A stretch of DNA of 64,000 bases. Origin: Escarpia spicata (Eukaryota; Annelida; Polychaeta; Sabellida; Siboglinidae). This document shows, piece after piece, positions 32,401 through 40,200 of the stretch (position 1 is the stretch's first letter; the number at the start of each line of letters is the position of its first letter). A program made the position numbers and the translations under genes. The notes below the pieces were generated by a model that was given only the letters and a program-made list of their open reading frames with translations, was not told where the DNA came from and searched no databases. Location of the stretch: NCBI GenBank assembly GCA_963995525.1, contig OZ023214.1, forward strand, positions 35,227,269 through 35,291,268. Direction: 5' to 3'.

Positions 32401-34489
32401 CACCCACCAACTATCACCCACCACCCACCAACCACCACCCACCATCCACCTACCACCAACCACCACCCAACCATCAACCACAAACCACCATCCACCAACC
32501 ACCACCCATCACCCACCCATAAGTGGTGCTATACTTTTTCTGGGACCCTGTGAACTAATGCTCCCAGCCCTAAAGACAGATGACTGTTTGCTGGGTGTCG
32601 GCTGACTGCAGATGTTTTACTCGCAGGGCTGGTGTGACGTTTGTGTCAGTTCATGACTGCTTCTGGACTCACGCCGGTGATGTCGCTGTCATGAACAAGG
32701 TACAACTATTAAAAAATTTTTGTTCTGCCATATAGACTTAAAGTCAGTAGATTCTAGTTTCAGCAGGTGCTTTTCTTAAAAAAGTGACATTGTTTGTTAA
32801 AATGTTTGAATCAAAATTATTCTAATAAATTTTTATAAAAATAAAGCTTGTCATTATGGTATCTTCTAATAGTGACACAGTTCGTTAACAATGCTAACAA
32901 ATGCAAATCGAAACCAAATAATTCCTATAAATTTATGTAGTAGTAAATCAGCGTTTGACTAAGGTCAGCAAAATAAGTAAAATGTTAACATGATGAAACT
33001 GTGCCGTGTTATGATTGCCATCCCTAACCAGAACTAGTTAACCTCTATTGGTTGTCACATTTCTATTGACTGATTAAACTATATTTATTGTCATTAAAAC
33101 TACAAAAAGAAATATCGAGACACGTTTGAATAAATACGGAATGCAGATGTTTTGTTTCTCCGAGGTGGCCTTTATTAACTTAAATAAGGAAATATATGGT
33201 GCATTCTTCAATCCATCATAGTGTATTGACAGTTGACAAGAATTGAAATGTCATTTGTTGTCAATGGTGAACACTCGACATGACGTGTCTGTGTCATCTG
33301 TCACAGATCTGTCGTGAGCAGTTTGTTGGTCTACACAGTCAGCCCATCCTTGAAGAACTCGCACAATTTCTGCTCCAGAAATTTGGCTTTGATGAAAGGT
33401 AGGAGCTTCATGCAGGTATTAATACACACAGATAATGCTGAAAGGTAATTAATTTTGATGATTTAACATTTAAATAGGAGATATTGACTATATTAGTGAT
33501 CAAATTTGACTGTGAAGTTAACTCATTGAAGAAACACACTTTGACTGTGAAGTTAACTCATTAAAGAAACACACTTTGGACAAAAGAAAAATCACAAAGA
33601 AAGTTAATTAGCCAATTTAGTCTTATGTAAAACAACTATTGTTCAAAGTGACATTTATTTGTGCATCTATGACATGTTTGTTGTCCATCTGATCATGTGA
33701 CATGTGTTGACAGTAAACTTGCTGGACTGGCGGAAGGAGAAGAGGCTGCAACTATGGCCATGGTCAACTACATCCTTGGCAAGGTGCCAAGTAGAGGTCA
33801 GTATTACCCTTCGACACAACCAATAATGACCATTGGTACTTAGTTATCTTCACTGCCTGATGATAACTGTGTTTGTCAAGTATCTTGCAGAGATATGCAC
33901 GGGCACAGGGTCTCTGAGGGGTCATCTCAAAACGTCTTGGGTTACGACACTACACAAGATTGAAGAGGGGATTAGCCGCTGTGTTTTTAGGGTTGTACAC
34001 CAACACTAATGTATTTTCAAAAGAAACAGTATTTTTTTCTGATGACAGCTTAGAAGAGTGTCAACTCCTGAGCGGATGTCTTATGACAGCTAAATACGAA
34101 TGAAATGTGAGGGTGAAAGACAAGGACATTCTCATGAGTATCCATGGTTCATAATTCAAACTTTCCCATAAGCGGGGTCTGTTCTTAAAGCACATTAGTT
34201 TTGTAGGGTGTTGACCTTCAGTATATTGAGGTCATTCATTTGTAAGAAATAATCCAATTCTTTATAACTGATCTTCTTTTACATAATTTGCAGCAACATA
34301 AGCTTAACAACTGTTGTGAATTGGCCAAATGCCCTTGTGTTATTACGGTAATGTGAAGTTCATTACTAATACATAGCCAGTCGAAAGCTCATAAATACAA
34401 TTCTTAGACCATGACACTGGTGTGGTTTCTTTCTTGCAGGAGACTTTCAACTGGACAATGTTATAGAATCGACCTATTTCTTCAGTTAG
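2337..34489 (+). CDS. POLRMT: Mitochondrial DNA-directed RNA polymerase, 32-exon gene
   Basis: Single-subunit, T7-like RNA polymerase that transcribes mitochondrial DNA and primes its replication. Coding exons: 2337-2415, 2735-2869, 3085-4193, 4507-4641, 4978-5136, 5476-5544, 6130-6231, 7252-7398, 7846-7939, 14227-14291, 14765-14896, 15125-15238, 15551-15592, 15972-16051, 16424-16490, 16957-17092, 17316-17449, 17930-18030, 18967-19087, 19507-19591, 20183-20294, 20772-20850, 21184-21306, 22027-22149, 22378-22455, 23000-23188, 24733-24899, 31245-31343, 32627-32699, 33307-33398, 33714-33796, 34440-34489. The sum is 4374 nt, in frame, 1457 aa. Order: presequence (1 to ~40), lysine-rich linker (~72-380), PPR region (~475-521), N-terminal domain, then the catalytic core with MDFRGR (1019-1024), [10 protein letters not shown] (Asp1141), K1210/Y1218 of the fingers helix, HDCFWTH (Asp1369) and the C-terminal TYFFS. 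All catalytic residues are present. It is longer than the human enzyme (about 1230 aa), mainly through exon 3. Exon boundaries are inferred from homology and splice signals; no transcript was available. Confidence 0.95.
3085..4193 (+). CDS. POLRMT: POLRMT exon 3: long low-complexity linker
   Basis: This 1109-nt exon is by far the largest in the gene and codes for residues ~72-441. The first part is a low-complexity, Lys/Gln/Ser/Thr-rich stretch with a basic cluster [10 protein letters not shown]. The last ~110 residues, from about [13 protein letters not shown] to [10 protein letters not shown], look globular and helical and lead into the PPR region. The acceptor is ttctttacttcag and the donor is CTT/gtgagt in phase 0. 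The open frame runs on past the donor to 4277, but the following exons continue the homology only from 4507. The length accounts for most of the excess over the human protein. Confidence 0.9.
4507..5136 (+). CDS. POLRMT: POLRMT exons 4-5: pentatricopeptide-repeat region
   Basis: Exon 4 (4507-4641) and exon 5 (4978-5136) are both phase 0 and together encode residues 442-539. The segment from [13 protein letters not shown] through [23 protein letters not shown] has the helix-turn-helix spacing of PPR motifs and matches the PPR domain known in animal POLRMT, which contacts emerging RNA and transcription factors. Intron 4 lies between them. The exon 5 donor GCT/gttagt is weak in its fourth position, but the alternative read-through leaves the family alignment. 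Confidence 0.9.
8200..13330 (+). mobile_element. RTE-like LINE in POLRMT intron 9, with expanded C-terminus
   Basis: Endonuclease remains at about 8726-9085 ([19 protein letters not shown], the EEP-nuclease GDFNxH box), the RT YADD box at 9921-9932 ([12 protein letters not shown]), then [37 protein letters not shown] and [13 protein letters not shown], followed by the C-terminal [13 protein letters not shown]. Between the endonuclease and YADD much of the RT is missing, and frames are broken. At 9613-9700 sits what looks like another LINE 3' end. The C-terminal 14 codons are amplified into the array at 10631-13202. The 5' edge is uncertain; the 3' UTR-like sequence ends near 13330. Confidence 0.8.
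10631..13202 (+). repeat. 42-bp coding minisatellite, ~61 copies
   Basis: The unit encodes [14 protein letters not shown], the C-terminal peptide of the RTE-like reverse transcriptase just upstream. The frame stays open for the whole array and ends AVQDK-stop at 13203. The opposite strand is open as well. Point variants (R/S/G, Q/H, V/M, E/K at fixed positions) define a higher-order block of about ten units that recurs three times. Confidence 0.95.
13559..14226 (+). repeat. ~53-bp minisatellite made of the exon 10 acceptor
   Basis: About 13 copies, 34-53 bp long. Each contains ttgctaggggacccag (intron end) followed by GCACCAGTCTTGTTCC (exon 10 start) or a variant with GCCCAGTC. The array runs without a break into the genuine exon at 14227. 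Confidence 0.95.
14227..14291 (+). CDS. POLRMT: POLRMT exon 10, preceded by copies of its own acceptor
   Basis: Sixty-five nt, residues 677-698. The acceptor is gggacccag, phase 1 to 2: a split Gly, then [21 protein letters not shown]. It aligns with the human segment that follows the equivalent Gly (YPFL...LLD). The first 23 nt of the exon and the 30 nt before it are repeated about 13 times in the upstream intron (array at 13559-14226). Reading the exon from any upstream copy soon meets a stop, so the last copy is taken as the real acceptor. Confidence 0.85.
18195..18520 (+). repeat. ~53-bp minisatellite in POLRMT intron 18
   Basis: About six copies of a unit containing gttggtttaaatgtcagcc and attactgttagact. 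It is separate from the splice-site array that follows at 18586. Confidence 0.85.
18586..18966 (+). repeat. 27-bp minisatellite made of the exon 19 acceptor
   Basis: About 14 copies of a unit with gatgttacag (acceptor) followed by GGAGATGAG (first bases of exon 19) and tgtcgggt. Single-base variants and 1-bp deletions occur, and some copies have lost the AG. The last copy is the real splice site. Confidence 0.95.
18967..19087 (+). CDS. POLRMT: POLRMT exon 19, preceded by copies of its own acceptor
   Basis: 121 nt, residues 967-1007, reading [20 protein letters not shown] up to LYRLSIANK. It matches the conserved helix just before the MDFRGR motif. In the coding frame a TGA sits at 18956-18958, so the 3' splice site must lie downstream of it; ttacag at 18961-18966 fits the phase left by exon 18 (CG plus G = Arg). 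The upstream sequence is a 27-bp array made of this acceptor. A classical polypyrimidine tract is missing. Confidence 0.88.
19507..20294 (+). CDS. POLRMT: POLRMT exons 20-21: start of catalytic core, MDFRGR motif
   Basis: Exon 20 (19507-19591) encodes [19 protein letters not shown] and CPPHFNHL. The Asp-x-Arg-Gly-Arg signature (residues 1020-1024) is shared by all T7-like polymerases and contacts the template and the RNA-DNA hybrid. Exon 21 (20183-20294) continues with [15 protein letters not shown] and [18 protein letters not shown], the thumb-to-palm segment. Phases 1 and 2 agree at both junctions. Confidence 0.95.
19757..19921 (+). repeat. 32-bp tandem repeat, 5 copies
   Basis: The unit contains aaacttttgtcaagtgcact and gatctcttaaag, almost identical in all copies. 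It lies in POLRMT intron 20 and has no relation to exon sequence. Confidence 0.9.
21184..22149 (+). CDS. POLRMT: POLRMT exons 23-24: palm motif A with catalytic Asp
   Basis: Exon 23 (21184-21306) ends in LPVHQ and exon 24 (22027-22149) starts exactly at [16 protein letters not shown], so intron 23 splits the catalytic motif [12 protein letters not shown]. Asp1141 corresponds to the first metal-binding Asp of the family. In the coding frame the triplet just before exon 24 is TAG (22024-22026), so the splice site cannot lie further upstream in that frame. The intron ends with ten extra copies of the acceptor and the first ~14 nt of exon 24. Confidence 0.95.
21430..22026 (+). repeat. 55-bp minisatellite made of the exon 24 acceptor
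   Basis: Ten copies spaced exactly 55 bp (starting 21477, 21532 and so on to 21972) before the true exon at 22027, plus a degenerate copy before 21477. Each contains gttgttgctgtag or a g-for-c variant, then GATGGGTCATGTAA, which encodes DGSCN. Copies alternate between ccatgttg and gatgttg types. Confidence 0.96.
23000..23188 (+). CDS. POLRMT: POLRMT exon 26: fingers helix, with a GC splice donor
   Basis: 189 nt, residues 1208-1270. [20 protein letters not shown] carries Lys1210 and Tyr1218, spaced eight apart as in T7 RNA polymerase K631/Y639 (nucleotide selection). The exon ends GACATCCAG/gcaagt, a GC-AG intron donor with otherwise ideal consensus; the next exon (24733) resumes with [12 protein letters not shown] as the family alignment requires. 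Confidence 0.93.
23318..24422. mobile_element. piggyBac-like non-autonomous element
   Basis: Flanked on both sides by TTAA (23314-23317 and 24423-24426). The left end is CCCTCTCATGGTCAGA, and the reverse complement of the right end is CCCTCTCAAGGCCAGA, two differences in 16. CCC ends and TTAA duplication are the piggyBac signature. 1105 bp, no transposase ORF. It lies in POLRMT intron 26. Confidence 0.75.
25836..25914 (+). mobile_element. CR1-like LINE C-terminal fragment (+ strand)
   Basis: It matches, in inverted orientation, the segment at 27039-27109, from AAGCCAAAAG through CCTTGTCCACCTGCC to CTTGTTAAATCTTG. In the - strand copy this segment follows the RT C-terminus, so this is probably the 3' coding end of a second element pointing the other way. 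Confidence 0.55.
25948..26975 (+). repeat. 31-bp satellite array, ~33 nearly identical copies
   Basis: The unit reads ctctagccttaacactagat plus tgtccactgtg. I saw no variant unit across about 1.03 kb. It sits between two inverted LINE end fragments in POLRMT intron 27. Confidence 0.97.
27039..30180 (-). mobile_element. CR1-like LINE relic with esterase-type ORF1
   Basis: On the - strand from 5' (about 30180): a Cys-rich ORF1 start ([12 protein letters not shown]), a VTGEK/VTREK repeat region, then an SGNH-hydrolase segment at 29323-29736 with [31 protein letters not shown] and [12 protein letters not shown]. Next come endonuclease pieces ([26 protein letters not shown] at 28297-28494) and a linker (AEDVNEYF, about 28100). 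The RT resumes only at the PQGS-like/[12 protein letters not shown] and [11 protein letters not shown] (27715-28000) and ends with [18 protein letters not shown]. Most of the RT fingers/palm are deleted. An esterase ORF1 is known from CR1-group elements. Confidence 0.8.
30530..30950 (-). mobile_element. LINE reverse-transcriptase fragment (Jockey/CR1/L2 group)
   Basis: A 129-codon open segment (30544-30933) contains [40 protein letters not shown] and [13 protein letters not shown]. Only the RT palm remains; both ends are lost. It is a different family from its neighbour at 27039-30180. Confidence 0.85.
31245..32699 (+). CDS. POLRMT: POLRMT exons 28-29: palm motif C region
   Basis: Exon 28 (31245-31343) encodes [20 protein letters not shown] and exon 29 (32627-32699) encodes [20 protein letters not shown]. 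Asp1369 in HDCFWTH is the second metal-binding Asp of the palm. The junctions are phase 2 (AG plus G = Arg). The intron between them contains a ~160-bp tandem duplication, a 22-bp repeat and a 600-bp A/C-only tract. Confidence 0.95.
31344..31748 (+). repeat. Diverged ~160-bp tandem duplication with internal 22-bp repeat
   Basis: 31344-31502 and 31524-31748 share blocks such as cattctgtgcaa/cattctatgcaa, gactgtaatgtt/cactgtagtgtt and the cattgt-ttgaca/tagtactagta end. The second copy has four 22-bp repeats (cctctgccaatactggcggt) at 31611-31700. It starts right at the exon 28 donor. Confidence 0.7.
31916..32515 (+). repeat. A/C-only minisatellite (CCACCCACCAAC type)
   Basis: About 600 bp with almost no G on the + strand, built of accaccacccaccaaccacc variants. 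The - strand is runs of GG, GGG and T. It lies 112 bp upstream of POLRMT exon 29. Long open frames on both strands are artefacts of the repeat. Confidence 0.95.
33307..34489 (+). CDS. POLRMT: POLRMT exons 30-32: C-terminus
   Basis: Exons 33307-33398, 33714-33796 and 34440-34489. They encode [18 protein letters not shown], a short acidic linker ([15 protein letters not shown]) and the final [16 protein letters not shown] followed by TAG. The aromatic C-terminal TYFFS equals the human end and corresponds to the C-terminal foot of T7 RNA polymerase that closes the active site. Confidence 0.95.
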
Positions 34490-36200
34490 ACGTGACTTGG
34501 TGCTGCGGAGAAGCTATGCATTTATGATTCATTTATGATTCATCTGTTCCACGTTCACTTGCCATCTCTGTATTAATATGTGATTAGTTACATACAAGAA
34601 AGAATGTGTTTTCCAACAAATGTTTCATGTTCACCCCTGTTAGTGTGTGTTTTTTGTTGGCCATAAACTGTATATTGTTACTAATGGTGTGTGTGAATCA
34701 CTGATGACAAAAATGTCTGATTGACAATTTTGTGAAATTTTATGTTCTCACAATTGTTTGAATAATTTGCAAATTATCACTTTTGTGATAAAGAATTTTT
34801 TATTTTATTTGTAAATTATCATATTTTTTATATTTGACGAAGTAACTTGCAGTCAACTTAACGTGATCCATTTAAATGTGACCAGGTTTCTTTTTAAACT
34901 GTTTTAACGATGATGCATTTTGAAGTGTAATGTGCCATGCCAAAAGCAAGAATTTATAGAATCAGCCATGTTTACAAACCAATACACTGTGTCACCATGT
35001 GTCACTGTGTGTCAACTCTCAGAGTTGGGAGGGTAATGCAACTATACAAATAATAAATTTATTATCATGTAAATCCCCAGGATGGATATGAAACAAAGCA
35101 CATGACATACATTTTTCTGTAAATTCCTGTCTCACTCCAGGATGTCCCTTCGATGTTTTAATCTGTTCCCAATGTAGGACACCATCAGAATACTGGTCTG
35201 ACCCCACTGAAACAAACTCATAACTGCACTTACATATTCAGAATACTAAGCCCAAACATATTGGTGCTCTATGTGTTTGAATGTGACTTGACTTGTGACT
35301 TGACTTGTGACTTGACTGGTGACTTGACTGGTGAACTTGACTTGAGACTCGACTTAGAACTGGAGATCATTGACTAGTGACAATCAGCCTTGTTCATGTG
35401 GGGTTCAAGGCTTTGAGGATGTTAGTGTCTTTATAACTACATATGCCAACTTCAAAGTTGACCATGTATATGTAAAATTATTGACCTAGAACAACAATGC
35501 TGCAATATTTTAAGAACTTGTGTTGGTGCCATATTTAAAGAAGTGGGATTTGTTGGAAATTATGTGTAACATCATAATCCTGTAAACTGTAATAATTAAT
35601 TAAACATAATGTGGTATCCAGACAAATGTAAACATACCCAATAGAAAAAGAGCCAATATTGTGGCCTTGCAGTGTTTTTGGTATTTTTAAATAACTATGA
35701 TGACACAATTTATTTTCTTAAAAAGGGCATAATATAGAGTATTTTGAGATAACTGATTGGGAGCAAGGCTTTCATGATACACACTTTCTGTGTTTCATAA
35801 CTGTATAATTTAGTTAAGTGTCTGTTCTTGCATGGTTAATGACACCTATTTATAATGTGCATCCTTCAGCTTCACTAACGTTTATTTGGTATGCAATATT
35901 GCATAGTGGATTCAAATGTGCTGAATGATGGCAAAGTTCACTGGAGTGTAAACTATTTTTTATCTGAAAGAGATTAGCCAATCAGTTGACCGACAGGATT
36001 AAAAAAATTATCAAATAAATTTCATTGACTTGACAGTGTAGCAAGAGGCCATCTGCATGCGACAGCTTTACTGTGATTGTGACAAACAACAACGCTGCGA
36101 TATATACCAAGAATATATGTTTGTATGTATAATTATTAGTGTATATTATTGTAAATTTTGTGCATATTATTGTAAATAAATACTTTTATATTATATGTAT
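34490..36200 (+). other. Probable POLRMT 3' UTR
   Basis: No gene is seen. AATAAA occurs at 35052-35057 and at 36175-36180; the latter is followed by GT-rich sequence (tgtatgttgtttctaatattt) and is the better candidate for the transcript end. A small repeat of gtgacttgact is present at 35285-35340. Confidence 0.45.
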
Positions 36201-36394
36201 GTTGTTTCTAATATTTGTTTTGGAAAACAGAAGCAAAATACTCAATATAAAAATGGTCCATTTTTTATATATGAGCGCAGGTTTCCATATTAGGCCTACG
36301 ATCTCTCACTTCAGTCAGTATTTTCAGCACTTGGTAGAATTGTTTAATTGATCAAATTCAGATGAATTTAACACCCATATGCTTTCTTCCTCAC

Positions 36395-36700
36395 GTAGTT
36401 ATACTCGGTACCATCCTGTCTGTGGGAGCGGTTTGTCAGTCAAGGGACCAGGGTTCAAACCCCACAACCAACTGCTATTTCAAAACTGGGCAATTTTTTT
36501 TACCCCATATCGTCTGTGACTTGTAGAAGAGACTATAAGCCAGTGATCCCTTCTACCTGGTTTCTACACCAAGGGAAATAAAAGATCCCACACAGGGGGT
36601 AAATGTATAACCTGGTGGCCCATTGGCATTGAAAACCGTGATGTAAACGTGACAAAGTCATCATCATGAAATAAAGTGTTAACCAAGTACTGACTATCTA
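36395..36700 (+). repeat. SINE-like repeat
   Basis: A tRNA-type box B (agggttcaaacccca) at about 36450 is preceded by a degenerate box A region (gtgggagcggtttgtcagtc). It is followed by a non-tRNA body, and a 3' end of the type gatgtaaacgtgacaaagtc with ATC repeats near 36660. No family can be named. Confidence 0.5.
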
Positions 36701-36988
36701 TAAGACAACAGCCTTAATGTCCTAGATGTAGGCGATGTATCAAAGACTATGCATAACATATTAAATCTTTATTAAATCACAAAATACCTTATTTAAATCA
36801 CATAATTATAATAACTGTATTATGTTTTGGAGATTACAAATAATAGCTTACTAAACCACCAGCATCCTCAAAAGTGTGAAGATAGAAAAATATTTAAATA
36901 AATGAATAAATTTACTTTTAAATTCGATTAATTTGTGAAAGGTTAATGATAAGTGATTACTTTAGGAGAAAATGTAGCTAAAAAGAAT

Positions 36989-37060
36989 GGGCTCGTCCGG
37001 GATTTGAACCCGGGACCTCTCGCACCCTAAGCGAGAATCATACCCCTAGACCAACGAGCC
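36989..37060 (-). tRNA. tRNA-Pro (anticodon AGG)
   Basis: On the - strand a 72-nt cloverleaf folds: acceptor stem GGCTCGT/ACGAGCC, D arm with GGTCTAGGGGTATGATT, anticodon stem CTCGC/GCGAG closing the loop TTAGGGT (anticodon AGG, codon CCU), and T arm CCGGG-TTCAAAT-CCCGG. There is no intron. Boxes A and B are intact, and a T5 Pol III terminator lies just downstream (A5 at 36980-36984 on the + strand). It is divergent from SLC35F6, whose ATG is 217 nt away. Confidence 0.97.
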
Positions 37061-37277
37061 AACCACGAGTATTGTCGTGTAGATAAACAGAGTAATTACT
37101 ATACGGCAGCAGCGCCACCCACCCGTCGCGCTCTTGAATGTGTCATTCATAGTCATATGACATGTAATCATGTGCCATTCGTAAAAGCGAACGACAACAC
37201 CGAAAGGGTAAAATCGAAGCGCGTTTACTTTGACTGGTTGCCAGGGCAGGAGCCGTCTTCTTGAAATTAACTTCACG

Positions 37278-40200
37278 ATGGCCAACTGGACGAAGTATCA
37301 ATTCATTCTGGCATCAATGATGTTAGTCACGGGGTCGTTAAATACACTTTCTACAAAGTAAGTACGAGTATTAGTGTAAAATTCAGGTGGGCAGGTCATG
37401 CATCCGGTTTTCTCGTTCTTTACTTATGTTATGATGACATAACAAAGTAAATTATTATGAAAGAGTAGTGAGTGATACTTCTAAATGGCTCGTGATAAAT
37501 GTATTGAACTGTTCTAACTCAAATTCGCAGAGCACCTTTCCCTTGTTCTTACCTTAAGGCTTAAGTTCTTACCTTAAGAACGGTCAATAATTGCCCAAGT
37601 TGAGCACTGAGACCGTCTCAAGGTTAGTTTTCTGTAGTGGTATTCCATTGTCTATTGATTTTGCTGCTATTGTTGTTGCGATTATGTGCATGCGTGCGTG
37701 TGTATGTGTTAGTATGTGAAGTTGTAGTTGTAGAGGTCTGGATGGTCTCTCCAGTCTCTTTGGAGGCGGGACTTCAGCTGATTGACTGTCTGTGCTTGGA
37801 CTGTGTCTTCTGATAGTGCATTCCAGGATCTTACTACACGGGTGGAAAGGAAAGAATGTCTGGTTCCTGTTGATGTCTGTGTAACTAGTTTTTCTGTGTG
37901 ACCTCTTGTAGTTCCAGTGGCTTTTAGGTACATCTGTTTTTGTGGACAGAGTTGGCATTTACAGTCCTGGTCGATTTGGTCGAGTCCCTTGATAATTTTG
38001 AAAGTTTGAATGATGTCGGCTCTTTGTCTTCTGTAGTGCAGTGTGGGGAGTTTTAGTTCTTTCAATCTGCTGCCGTAGGGTAGTCCTTTTGTTTCTGGCA
38101 CTAGTCGTGTTGCACGCCGTTGGACTTGTTCGATGAGGTCTTGATCTTTATTTAGGTGAGGGAACCAGACACAGGATGCATATTCCAGGTGTGGTCTGAT
38201 CATTGCCTTATATAGTAGTAGGAATGTCTCCTTGTTGAGATGCCGGAATGTTCTGGCTAGACACCCCAGAACTCGATTGGCCTTTTTGACACTATTTTCG
38301 ATGTGATCGGAAAACTTGAGTTGTATGTTGATGGTGACTCCGGGGTCTTTTTTTGAGGTCACTGCATCAAGCTTGTGACTGTCTTCACTGTCCATTCTCA
38401 GGTGGTATTTTTTTCGTGGGTTTGAATGTCCGAGGTGTAGAACGTGAAATTTGTCAGGATGTAATTTCATTTGCATTGTATCCGACCAGTCTTGTAGTTT
38501 TGTCAGGTCTTCTTGTAGAGAGTTTGAGGAGTTGGTGTCGTCTGTCAATGCTGCATAGAGCTTGGTGTCATCTGCAAACATAGAGGTCAGATTGTCCATG
38601 CGTCCTGGGATATCGCTGACAAGCATTGTGGATAGTATTGGTCCCAGGACTGACCCCTGAGGAACTTCGCTAAGTACACTACTCCAGTCCGATTGTTCTC
38701 CATGTACTGATACCTTTTGTCTCCGGTCACACAGGAATGCTTTTATCCATCCTAAGGCTTTGTCTTTGATTCCTAGACTTTCCAACTGTTTGAGAAGGCG
38801 CTGGTGTGGGACGGTGTCAAAAGCCTTTGCATAATCAAGGTAGATTACGTCAACAGGTATGTTGTGCATCAAAGCCTCAGTCCAGACATTCAGTGCTTCC
38901 AACAAGTTTGTGGTTGTACTTTTTCCGGCAGTGAAGCCATGCTGTTGCTCACATTCAAGGTGATTTATTTTGATGTGTTGTATGAGCTGTTCAACAATCA
39001 CTCTCTCTAGAGTCTTGCAGATGATTGACGTCAGAGACACCGGTCTGTAATTTGCTGGGTTTCTCTTCTCAGATTTCTTGTATATAGGACAAATGATAGC
39101 ATCTTTCCATTGTCTTGGCAGGATTGATGTGTTGATGCTTGAGTTAAAGATTATGTTGAGAGGCACACATAATTGTTCTGCCATCTCCTTCAGGATTCTT
39201 GGGCTGACGCCATCAATGCCTGGTGATTTGTCAGTCTTCAGTTGAAGAAGGCACTTCTTAACCAGTTCTTCGGTGACTTTGAATGTTGTGAGTGCTTCAG
39301 TAGTCAGGTTCTTTGGTGTGACATGCGGGACATTGGAAGTGTCTTCTTCTGTGAATGATTTGAAGAAGTGTTGGTTTAGTACTTCAGCCGCCTCTTGGTC
39401 CCTTTGTGTAAGTGTTCCGTCCTGCTTGAACAATTGGCCTATGCCACCCCTTGTGTTTGTTCTGTTTCTGATGTATTTCCAGATTCCTTTATTGTTCGTC
39501 CTACATTCCCTGGCTAGTTTATGTTCAAACTGTCTACGTGCTCTTCTGATTGCATGTTGAGCTGTGTTCCTGGATCTGATGTAGGCCTGGTAGTCTTCCC
39601 CTTCCTTTGTATTTAGGTATCTGATCCACAAGCTGTGTTTCCTTCTTACTTTTCTCAGGGCTGCTTGAGTCATCCACACTGGCTTGGCTCGGGTATTCTC
39701 GGTGATAGTATAGTGTGGCACACATTCATCAACTGTTTTTTTATATATTTTCTCCAGTTTGTCTGTTGCCTCCTGTGTGTTCATTCCATCTAGTAATGTT
39801 GTCCAGTCTAGGTTTAGCATCTCTTTCATGTTTCCATAGTCTGTCTTGTCATAGCTGTAAATGGTCCGTTTCTTCGGTAGTTGCGCCACAAATATGTTAA
39901 GGTTCATGGTGAGACTGATGTGGTCACTATTTCCCAAATGTGGACCGTAGTTTAGATTTGTTATTGTGTTTTCTTCTGTTGTGAAGATCAGGTCGTCCAG
40001 TGTTGGTTGTTGGCCTTGTCGGTATCTTGTTGGCTTGTGCACATGTTGATGATAGTATGTGTCCCTAATTACTTCAATGAACCGCTGTTCATCAGAACCA
40101 TCCCTGTAGGTGTGCGGGATAGACGGTTCAGGATCCCATACTATCCTGTTGAGGTTGAAATCTCCCATTACAAGAGCATGTGTAATTCCTGATGCTTCTG

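Noticed and set aside
31877..32605. Pro/His/Thr-rich open frames on the + strand and Gly/Trp/Val-rich frames on the - strand
   Set aside because: They arise from the A/C-only tandem repeat, occur in several frames at once, and lie inside a POLRMT intron.
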